Assembly (NCBI GenBank): GCA_012730105.1
Contig: JAAYBJ010000053.1
Location: 1-56,253, forward strand
Source: Candidatus Hydrogenedentota bacterium
GTDB lineage: Bacteria > Hydrogenedentota > Hydrogenedentia > Hydrogenedentales > CAITNO01
Reading direction: 5' to 3'
DNA: 56,253 nt
Made by a program: the position numbers and the translations under genes. A model generated the notes under the pieces. The model worked only from the letters and a program-made list of their open reading frames with translations. It ran no database searches and was not told where the DNA came from. This document shows, in pieces, positions 1 to 6,565 of this stretch (positions are counted from its first letter, which is position 1; each line of letters opens with the position of its first letter).

Positions 1-119
1 GATAGCATAGTACGGCTATTGAGACAATCACGGTTTGTGCATCAACTGGAACCAAAGTAATACCTTGGAGTACTCTTAAAAGGAACAGGGTTCTTCCCGA
101 GACGGCCGGGGAAACTGCG

Positions 120-998
120 TTGATTCATGTACATCAAATGAATACCGTTTTTAACATTGCCTCACCCTTCCTGTACCTGGCAACAGGTACGGCCATGGCT
201 ACCTTTGTCTGTTTCGGCGTCTGGTCGCTGCAGCAACGTTTCATCAAATATGAGGAATGGGCAATCCGCACCCAGGCGTTGATCCTATTTATGGTGTTGT
301 TGTTCTACATCCTGGAAATCACAACACTCCGCCTGCTCCTGGTAAAAGAACCGGTCTACTTTCTCTTTTCCTTGCTGGGGCTGCTTGCTGCGGGCTTTGC
401 CCTGTACGGTCACATCCTGGTGTCGCTGCTTTCCCGGATGCTGGTGGAACTGGTGGTGCCGAACAACCCCGGAAAGCGGGATGTGCCCCGGCTGGGCCCC
501 GCGGAAATTCTGGAACATGCGGAAGATTGGGAAGGGGCGCTGAATGAATACTATGTGCTCGCCCAGATCTATCCCGGGAACCCCCTGATCTATGGACGCA
601 TTGCCCGAAACCTGATGAAACTGGAGCGTCCCGGGGAAGCCGTGAGATGGCTGGAACGTTCCCTGAAACACACGGACCAGCCTGAAGATGCGCTGGTGCT
701 GCTTCGCCGTCTTTGGGACACGTATCTCTCCCTGGGCGACCATGCGCGAGCGCGGGAGGCCGTGTATGAATTCATCCATCGTTTTCCCGATTTTGAGGCA
801 TCGCCGCTGCTGCTCGAGCAACTGGATGGAAGAAAGCGTGATAGAGACTCCGTGGTCACCGGAAGCGGCAGTCAGCTCGAGGCGCTGGACGCGCATCCCC
901 TGGACACGGAGTGGCCCGCAGACAAAACGCCCGTTGCGGGTAAACACAGCGACATGCTCGAGGCCATGGAGGATGCCCAGGATCTTTCGGAGAAGTGA
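120..998 (+). CDS. Membrane protein with C-terminal TPR-like repeats
   Basis: The product is about 292 aa. Three hydrophobic stretches (about residues 14-37, 50-73 and 80-113) look like membrane helices. They are followed by a soluble region (about 130-240) with TPR-like helical pairs, including a segment reading YPGNPLIYGRIARNLMKLER and a tail of similar helix-turn-helix units. The last 50 residues are polar and low in structure. The start is unresolved: TTG at 120 follows a purine-rich GGGGAAA, while the in-frame ATG at 138 has no visible ribosome site. The gene is convergent with the Fe-S protein gene, 19 bp apart. The family is not recognised; a membrane-anchored TPR scaffold is the most that can be said. 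Confidence 0.75.
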   Translation: MIHVHQMNTVFNIASPFLYLATGTAMATFVCFGVWSLQQRFIKYEEWAIRTQALILFMVLLFYILEITTLRLLLVKEPVYFLFSLLGLLAAGFALYGHILVSLLSRMLVELVVPNNPGKRDVPRLGPAEILEHAEDWEGALNEYYVLAQIYPGNPLIYGRIARNLMKLERPGEAVRWLERSLKHTDQPEDALVLLRRLWDTYLSLGDHARAREAVYEFIHRFPDFEASPLLLEQLDGRKRDRDSVVTGSGSQLEALDAHPLDTEWPADKTPVAGKHSDMLEAMEDAQDLSEK

Positions 999-1017
999 GA
1001 AATCGTTGGGCCGCCGC

Positions 1018-2301
1018 TTACAGTTTCTTTGCTTTTGACACGATGGCATTCAGAAATACAGAGCGTAGCGGCTTGACCGCCAGCAGGGCTTGTACCGGCG
1101 GGGTGCGTTCGAGCACGGCGAGCATCCGGCCCAGCGCCTTGAAACCCAGTGATTCCGGCTCGTCGAAGAGCAGGTCGGCGAGTTTGCCGCGCTCAATCGC
1201 CATCTGTACCACCCGGTCAAAGGTCGTCTCCGGCGGCAGGATGCGTTCTTCGCGGTGATGCATGACGACTGCGCCAAACTTGCAGGCGTTGAAACAGACC
1301 CCGCAACCCAGGCAGAGGGCCTCATCACACACGGCAATGCGCCTGGTCCGGCCGTCGGGCAGCGTTTCCTCCTTCAGGGAAATAGCCTCAATGGGACACG
1401 CGGCAACACACTTTCCACACCCCCGGCACGCCACCGTATCCGGGCGCATGACCCAGTTGGCCGCCACGACGGCATTGGGCATGTCGAACTTCCGGATGGC
1501 GCTGAGCATGCCGCAGCAGCAGCCGCAACAATTGCACATGTAGGTCATATTGCGCTGGACATTGTCGCCGACCTGCACCAGCCCGGCCGCCTTACTCTTC
1601 TCCAGCAGCGCCATGGCCTCGCGGGTGTCCACTATGCGCGCAATGCCGTTGCGCGCCAGCGTTTCGGCGCCCTGGTTCAGCGAAAAGCATACGTCCATGG
1701 GCGCGTCACAGGCCTTGCCCAGGTGCAATTTTTTGTGACGGCAGGCGCACATGGACACGCCGACCGCGGAAGCGTTTTCAATGACCCGGGTGGCACGTTC
1801 CCAGTCCAGGATTTCGGAAAAGTCCTGTCCGGCAAGGGCCTCTTCATGGGTCAGCGCGCGCCCGATCTGGGTTTGACCGGCGAACAGGGTGCCCGAAAAA
1901 CGGTTGTCGTCGTACATGTACGCTTCGAAGAGTTCCGCCAGTTCCTTCATGGGCAGGTCTTCGCGGGTGCGCATGAAGAGGAACTCAAAAAAGCCGACAA
2001 CCACGGGGGGTAGCATGAAATACCGCTTCCCCTTGTAATTGAAATCCAGCACCAGGCCCCGGTGCGCCATATCCGTCAGTTTTGCGTCGAGGGCATCGGC
2101 TTCCATGCCCGCCCGTTTCGCTAATACTTCCAATGGCCGCGGCCGCGCGGGCAACTGGCGGGCGAGTTCCGCCTCTTCCGGCGTGAACAACAGGGCGAGA
2201 ATGCGCATCAGGTGGGGCGAGTCCGGCGCGCCGGTCACCATCCGGTCATACCGTTTTTGCAGCAGCACATGCTCGCGGTGGGGAATCGTGTTGTGGCCCA
2301 T
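1018..2301 (-). CDS. 4Fe-4S dicluster protein with winged-helix-like N-terminus
   Basis: The product is 427 aa. Residues 30-98 resemble a winged-helix domain. A first Cys group lies at C185, C187, C198 and C205 (CAC-RHKK then two more Cys). A dense group at 256-263 (CNCCGCCC) follows. Two classical ferredoxin motifs come next: C292/295/298/302 (CRGCGKCVAACP) and C330/333/336/340 (CLGCGVCFNAC), enough for two [4Fe-4S] clusters. The start ATG follows GAGGA at a 7-nt spacing. The motifs show an iron-sulfur electron-transfer or redox-sensing protein. No partner dehydrogenase is adjacent, so its donor and acceptor are unknown. The extra Cys groups suggest additional metal or cluster sites. Confidence 0.85.
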   Translation of the reverse strand: MGHNTIPHREHVLLQKRYDRMVTGAPDSPHLMRILALLFTPEEAELARQLPARPRPLEVLAKRAGMEADALDAKLTDMAHRGLVLDFNYKGKRYFMLPPVVVGFFEFLFMRTREDLPMKELAELFEAYMYDDNRFSGTLFAGQTQIGRALTHEEALAGQDFSEILDWERATRVIENASAVGVSMCACRHKKLHLGKACDAPMDVCFSLNQGAETLARNGIARIVDTREAMALLEKSKAAGLVQVGDNVQRNMTYMCNCCGCCCGMLSAIRKFDMPNAVVAANWVMRPDTVACRGCGKCVAACPIEAISLKEETLPDGRTRRIAVCDEALCLGCGVCFNACKFGAVVMHHREERILPPETTFDRVVQMAIERGKLADLLFDEPESLGFKALGRMLAVLERTPPVQALLAVKPLRSVFLNAIVSKAKKL

Positions 2302-2383
2302 AAGAAATCCTCATTTTTTGCAGCGACCAGTATAGCACGGTTCAGTGAATCTGCAAGCCTGATTTAGTCTGAGCCTGCTCGCC

Positions 2384-2413
2384 TTGCCCGAATAACGGCA
2401 TCTTCTCTATAAT
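2384..2413 (+). promoter_or_regulatory. Sigma-70-like promoter for the sugar operon
   Basis: A TTGCCC element at 2384-2389 is followed after 18 nt by a perfect TATAAT at 2408-2413. It lies about 50 bp ahead of the rfbC-like gene. Its -10 overlaps an upstream in-frame ATG (2412), which argues that translation begins further down at GTG 2463. Confidence 0.55.
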
Positions 2414-2462
2414 GACTTCCAGCGGGATTCCCTTGGTTTCCCTTTTTAAAGGAGCCGTTTAC

Positions 2463-3029
2463 GTGTCGCCACTTCCTGAAATCCGTGAAACTGAAATTCC
2501 GGCGGTGCTGGCAATTCATACGCCGGCCTTTGCCGACGCGCGCGGTTTTTTTTCGGAAAGTTACAACCGGGATACCTGGGCGGAGGCGGGTTTTCAGGAA
2601 CATTTTGTGCAGGACAATGTCAGCCTCTCCGCGAGAGGCGTGCTTCGTGGACTGCATTACCAGCTGAACCCCTACGGCATGGGAAAACTGGTCCGGGCGA
2701 TAACCGGCGCGGTATTCGATGTCGCAGTGGACTTGCGGCGGGGATCATCCACTTTCGGGCACTGGGTGGGACGAACCCTTGACGCCGAGACCCCCATGTG
2801 GCTTTGGATTCCTGTCGGCTTCGCCCACGGCTTCGTGGCGCTGCGGGACGACACGCGCGTGTACTACAAATGCACGGGTGTTTACCACGGAAACGCAGAG
2901 CGGGCCATCCGCCATGACGATCCTGATCTGGGCATCGAATGGCCTGTCCCCGTGGAGATTATCTCGGAGAAGGACGGGGCTGCGCCGTTTTTCAAGGACA
3001 GCGAACACAATTTCATCTATCAAGCTTGA
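2463..3029 (+). CDS. rfbC: dTDP-4-dehydrorhamnose 3,5-epimerase family protein
   Basis: The protein (188 aa) is a cupin-fold sugar epimerase of the RmlC/RfbC family, which converts dTDP-4-keto-6-deoxyglucose to the rhamnose configuration in O-antigen precursor synthesis. Family landmarks are RGVLRGLHYQ with the catalytic-base His near residue 65, the GKLVRAI strand, the HGFVAL strand and the tail segment DPDLGIEWP. I chose GTG 2463 because AAAGGAG stands 8 nt upstream; the ATG at 2412 sits inside the promoter -10. Neighbouring epimerase and GT9 genes support a surface-polysaccharide role. No rfbA, rfbB or rfbD is in the window, so the exact nucleotide-sugar substrate is open. Confidence 0.85.
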   Translation: MSPLPEIRETEIPAVLAIHTPAFADARGFFSESYNRDTWAEAGFQEHFVQDNVSLSARGVLRGLHYQLNPYGMGKLVRAITGAVFDVAVDLRRGSSTFGHWVGRTLDAETPMWLWIPVGFAHGFVALRDDTRVYYKCTGVYHGNAERAIRHDDPDLGIEWPVPVEIISEKDGAAPFFKDSEHNFIYQA

Positions 3030-3112
3030 CCGGGGTACTTACCCCTCGCAACACCATGCAGCCCGGACGTCCTCTGCCCGGATGCCGGGTTACAACACGA
3101 AGGAAACATGCT

Positions 3113-4096
3113 GTGAAACTCCTGGTGGCTGGCGGTGCGGGATACATCGGCTCGGTGCTGGTGCCCATGCTGCGTGAATACGGGTACGAAGTGGACGTGG
3201 CGGACTTGCTGTGGTTCGGCAACCACCTGCCCGGGGATATCCGGGTCCGCCAGTGTGATCTCTTTTCCCTGGATAACCGGGACATGGAAGGGTACGACCA
3301 GGTATTGTTTCTCGCCGGGCTCAGCAACGATCCCATGGCGGAATTCAACCCGGCGCTGAATTTTATCCAGAACGGCGCGCTGCCCGCGTACCTGGCCTAC
3401 CGGGCGCGGCAGGCCGGCGTGCGTCGCTTTATCTACGCGTCTTCTTGTTCGGTTTACGGCTACACGGTGAACAAACTGTACGACGAAGACTCGCCGGTGA
3501 CCTGCGCTTATCCCTACGGCATTTCCAAGCTGGCCGGCGAACACGGCGTCCTGCAGCAGCAGGAAGGCGACTTCTCCGTCGTCGCCCTGCGCCAGGGCAC
3601 GGTGAACGGGTATAGCCCCCGCATGCGTTTTGATCTTATCGTAAACGCCATGTTCAAGAGCGCTGTGGCTTCGGGCCGCATTATTGTCAACAATCCCGCC
3701 ATCTGGCGGCCCCTGATCGATGTGCGCGACACCGCCTCTGCCTTCGTGCGCGCCGTACAGGCGGACCCGGCCATCAGCGGCGTCTATAATGTGGCCTATG
3801 ATAATTTCACCGTGGGACAGGTGGCCGACCTGGTCAAGGATGCTGTGGAGGAACGTACCGGGAAAAAGATTCAGGTCGAACTGCGGAACATGAAGGATTT
3901 CCGCAACTACAAAGTAAGCTGTGCCAGGGCGCAAACCTGTCTTGGATTCCGTCCCAAGTACGGCGTGACCGCCATGGTGGATTCGCTTTTCAGGCATCTG
4001 GACGATTACGGCGACCTGTCGAACCCGGCGTATTACAACATCGAAGTCTTTAAAAACCTACCTGCATCGGGCGCCGCCCCGGCTATCGGAGACTGA
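3113..4096 (+). CDS. NAD-dependent sugar epimerase/dehydratase (extended SDR)
   Basis: The protein (327 aa) is an extended short-chain dehydrogenase/reductase acting on nucleotide sugars. The NAD-binding glycine motif GGAGYIG is at residues 7-13. An SSCSVYG segment and the catalytic YxxxK (YGISK, near 134-138) follow. The C-terminal half has the usual substrate-side sequence, including RPLIDVRDTA. The GTG start is preceded by GAAGGA at an 8-nt spacing. The open frame extends upstream into rfbC, but that part lacks the family's N-terminal strand. The gene is 83 bp after rfbC and 2 bp before the GT9 gene, so it is very probably cotranscribed. Which sugar it modifies cannot be read from the sequence. 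Confidence 0.85.
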   Translation: MKLLVAGGAGYIGSVLVPMLREYGYEVDVADLLWFGNHLPGDIRVRQCDLFSLDNRDMEGYDQVLFLAGLSNDPMAEFNPALNFIQNGALPAYLAYRARQAGVRRFIYASSCSVYGYTVNKLYDEDSPVTCAYPYGISKLAGEHGVLQQQEGDFSVVALRQGTVNGYSPRMRFDLIVNAMFKSAVASGRIIVNNPAIWRPLIDVRDTASAFVRAVQADPAISGVYNVAYDNFTVGQVADLVKDAVEERTGKKIQVELRNMKDFRNYKVSCARAQTCLGFRPKYGVTAMVDSLFRHLDDYGDLSNPAYYNIEVFKNLPASGAAPAIGD

Positions 4097-4098
4097 CG

Positions 4099-5346
4099 GT
4101 GAACAACTGGCTCGAACAATTCATGGACCGCCGCCTGGGCGTTGTTTTGTGCTTTTTCCTTACCCTGCTGGAGAAAGCCCGCCTGCTGCTGATCCCCGGG
4201 GCGCGCCGCATCCCTCCCGTCCGCCGCATCCTCTTCGTGAAACCCGTCGAACAGGGCGCGCTGGTGCTGGCCTACGGCGCCATCAAGGACGCCGTGGACC
4301 GGGTGGGCCGGGACAATGTGTTCGTCTTCGCCTTCGCCAAGAACCGCGAGATTCTCGATATCTTGAACGTCATTCCGCGGGACAATGTGATTACCGCCCG
4401 GGATGACTCCCCGGTCACGCTGGCGCTGGACATGGTTCGTGCCATCCTGCGCATGCATCGTCTCCGGATTGACACCGCCATCGACCTGGAAATTTTCGCC
4501 CGCGTCTCCATCATTATCTGCTGGCTGAGCGGCGCGCGCCGTCGTGTCGGTCTGCACCGTTTCAACAGCGAGGGTCCCTACCGGGGCGCGCTGGTCACGC
4601 ACCGGGTGCAGTACAATCCTTACCTGCACACGGCCCAGGCCTTCGACATCTTTGTCCGTTCCGCCTTTGCCGAGGATATCACGCCTCCGCTGTTGAAGGA
4701 GGCGCCCCTGTCGCCGTTATGTCCACCGCCCGCCTTTGTGCCGGATGATGCCGATCTGGAAGCGGTCAACCGGGCGCTGGCGGGATTCCTGCCGCCATTG
4801 CCCCGGTGTGACGACGCGCCCTGGCCCCTGGTTATACTTAATCCCAAGTGCGTGGATGAACTGCCCGCGCGCAAATGGGCGGACGCATGTTTTGTCGGCG
4901 TGGGCAGGGAGATGCTCCGGTCCCATCCGGAGGCGCGCATCCTGATCACCGGCCTGCCCTATGAACAGGAGGCATGCGAGTCCATGGTCAAGGCCATCGA
5001 CCCGGCGCGCTGTATTAACCTTGCCGGCAAACTTTCCCTGCGCGGCCTCATCACCCTGATGACCCTGACGGACGCGCTGGTTTCTTCCGACAGCGGCCCG
5101 GCCCATTTCGCTGCCATGACCGACATCGGCGGGGTGGTGTTGTTCGGCCCTGAAACGCCCCTGCTGTACAGCCCGCTCACCGACCGGCTGCACGTGGTCT
5201 ACCTGAGGCTCGCCTGCAGCCCCTGTTTTTCTCCCATGAATTACCGCCTCTCCCCCTGCACGGACAACCAGTGCATGCAGCGGATCACCGTGGAACAAGT
5301 GCATCGGGAATTATGCACCGTGCTGGAAAAACAAAAGGCGGAATAA
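4099..5346 (+). CDS. Glycosyltransferase family 9 (heptosyltransferase-like)
   Basis: The protein (415 aa) resembles ADP-heptose:LPS heptosyltransferases. The C-terminal domain has the family signature, with an NLAGKLSLRGLITLM helix and the SDSGPAHFAA motif near residue 331, which contacts the donor nucleotide-sugar. The N-terminal half is a Rossmann-like acceptor domain (FVKPVEQGA, then a DTAIDLEIFARVS strand). It starts with GTG only 2 nt after the epimerase stop, which indicates translational coupling. It probably adds a sugar to lipopolysaccharide core or a related glycan at the inner face of the cytoplasmic membrane. Donor specificity is inferred only from the family. Confidence 0.85.
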   Translation: MNNWLEQFMDRRLGVVLCFFLTLLEKARLLLIPGARRIPPVRRILFVKPVEQGALVLAYGAIKDAVDRVGRDNVFVFAFAKNREILDILNVIPRDNVITARDDSPVTLALDMVRAILRMHRLRIDTAIDLEIFARVSIIICWLSGARRRVGLHRFNSEGPYRGALVTHRVQYNPYLHTAQAFDIFVRSAFAEDITPPLLKEAPLSPLCPPPAFVPDDADLEAVNRALAGFLPPLPRCDDAPWPLVILNPKCVDELPARKWADACFVGVGREMLRSHPEARILITGLPYEQEACESMVKAIDPARCINLAGKLSLRGLITLMTLTDALVSSDSGPAHFAAMTDIGGVVLFGPETPLLYSPLTDRLHVVYLRLACSPCFSPMNYRLSPCTDNQCMQRITVEQVHRELCTVLEKQKAE

Positions 5347-5355
5347 ATGGGGAAA

Positions 5356-5382
5356 GGGCGGGCGCCGTCTCCGGGCCCGCCC
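5356..5382 (-). terminator. Hairpin between convergent GT9 and metallothionein-like genes
   Basis: Perfect 8-bp arms, GGGCGGGC (5356-5363) and GCCCGCCC (5375-5382), flank an 11-nt loop. Read on the minus strand the stem is followed by TTTCCCCATTTATT, a poor but T-rich tail. It therefore fits a terminator for the minus-strand Cys-rich genes better than for the plus-strand operon. Confidence 0.5.
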
Positions 5383-5422
5383 AATCATGGGTGTGAGGGG
5401 GAAAATTACGGGCGCACACGCG

Positions 5423-5752
5423 TTAACGCGCGCAACAGGCCGCCCGTGGTGATGTCACCGCGCAGGATTTGCCGGGAGCGGGGCAGGCTTTGCCCGCCTT
5501 CGACGCGCAACTGCCGGAGGTGCAGGCACACTTGCCGGCCGGACAAGCGCAGGAGTCGGCACAGGCCTTCCGGCACGCTTCCGTGCAGGTGCATTCTTCA
5601 CCGCATTCGCACTTGCCTTCCGGGCAGGCGCACTTATCGCCGCAAACGCAGGCTTGTTCAGGCGCGGCAACGCTTTCCAGCGGCCAGAAGGTCATCGATG
5701 CAGCCGCCGTCATCACCAGTAGTATCGCAAAAATGGAGGTCTTTTTAATCAT
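5423..5752 (-). CDS. Exported metallothionein-like Cys-rich protein
   Basis: The product is 109 aa. Residues 1-29 form a signal peptide (MIKKTS, hydrophobic core, ESVAA end). The remaining roughly 80 residues contain 19 Cys, mostly as C-x-C and C-x3-C pairs such as CVCGDKCACPEGKCECG and a second copy CACPAGKCAC. There are no His and almost no aromatic residues in the mature part. This matches metallothionein-style metal-thiolate clusters rather than disulfide-stabilised enzymes. AAAGGA lies 8 nt ahead of the ATG. The gene is 66 bp downstream of another exported Cys-rich gene and shares the bases just before the start (AGAACCATGAT). Metal binding in the periplasm is an inference; no homologue is recognised. 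Confidence 0.8.
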   Translation of the reverse strand: MIKKTSIFAILLVMTAAASMTFWPLESVAAPEQACVCGDKCACPEGKCECGEECTCTEACRKACADSCACPAGKCACTSGSCASKAGKACPAPGKSCAVTSPRAACCAR

Positions 5753-5818
5753 GGTTCTTTTCCTTTGTAGTTGATGGTTCTTAATTTACTGCACAACAAA
5801 CACTTCCCTGGAACAGCA

Positions 5819-6283
5819 TCAACACAGGAAAACGCAGTGAAGAAGATGGGGGGAGATTTGATCCGGCCGGAATGAGCCGGATGCAGAAACCGCGTGGGTG
5901 TCTGAAGCAAAAGCAACCAGTAGATTGGGGGGTAACGCCAGGCTCTCCGTCCCCCCCGCCGCGCCACGATTCCAAGTGTCGCGCGGGTGGTAAATGTAAT
6001 AGAGGGTGTCAGCCTTGCACAGGCAAATCATGGAGCCCGGCAAATCCAGCGAACACGCGGAATGGACCGGCTCCGTTGTGTGCGCCGGGGCAGCGCAACA
6101 ATCGTGCGCGCGGGATGATGCCATAATTTCGTAGGCTTCGCTTTCCCTGGTGGAAGGCACTTCCTTAACCTTGACGCAGGTACCGCAGTCCGAGGGACAG
6201 TGGCAATCTAATAAACCCGCCAGCGGCAGCGAAGTAAGTGAAACGGCCACCAGGACCGTAACTATGTATGTGCGATGTATCAT
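5819..6283 (-). CDS. Small exported Cys-rich protein, unknown function
   Basis: The product is 154 aa with a signal peptide (about residues 1-24, MIHRTYIVTVLVAVSLTSLP) followed at once by DCHCPSDCGTC. Further Cys occur as DCC near the middle, C-x-C in MICLCKAD, and a C-terminal HCVFLC. The ATG is preceded by a weak GAAGAA. Together with the downstream metallothionein-like gene it forms a two-gene minus-strand unit with about 280 bp of AT-rich DNA upstream. The function is unknown. Cys pairs next to a metallothionein-like protein suggest metal or thiol chemistry outside the cytoplasm. Confidence 0.65.
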   Translation of the reverse strand: MIHRTYIVTVLVAVSLTSLPLAGLLDCHCPSDCGTCVKVKEVPSTRESEAYEIMASSRAHDCCAAPAHTTEPVHSACSLDLPGSMICLCKADTLYYIYHPRDTWNRGAAGGTESLALPPNLLVAFASDTHAVSASGSFRPDQISPHLLHCVFLC

Positions 6284-6565
6284 GGTTCTTCGTGTCTCAC
6301 ACTATCGGGTTGTTCTTTCTATGTTACCATCATGATAACAAAATTACAAGTATTTATATTCACTAAGTTTTAATTTTTTGTGTGCAATATTCTCAGGCGA
6401 ATGAAGCCGGAACGGTAGATTTTGAAAATGGCGGTTGAAAAGGGGAGTGCCCGATTGAAGTGCGGGTAAACTCAGTCGTATAAATAATTTCTTTATAATT
6501 GTCAGTACTTATAATATAATTATGCAACAAATGTGTTTCACACAACAATCGGAAAGGGAAATGAG
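6284..6565. promoter_or_regulatory. AT-rich divergent promoter region
   Basis: This 282-bp stretch between divergent genes is much more AT-rich than its surroundings. On the plus strand a perfect TATAAT at 6510-6515 with a poor TTTCTT 16 nt upstream could drive the lipoprotein gene. On the minus strand TTGTAA, 17 nt and TAACAT (roughly 6326-6354) could drive the Cys-rich pair. GGAAAGGGA at 6551-6559 is the ribosome site of the lipoprotein. No gene is seen here. Confidence 0.4.

Noticed and set aside
1-119. Promoter at TTGTGC (35-40) and TAATAC (58-63)
   Set aside because: Spacing is 17 nt, but each element matches the consensus at only about three positions, so it is not distinguishable from chance.
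2412-2462. ATG 2412 as the start of the RmlC-like protein
   Set aside because: It overlaps a perfect TATAAT and has no ribosome site, whereas GTG 2463 follows AAAGGAG.
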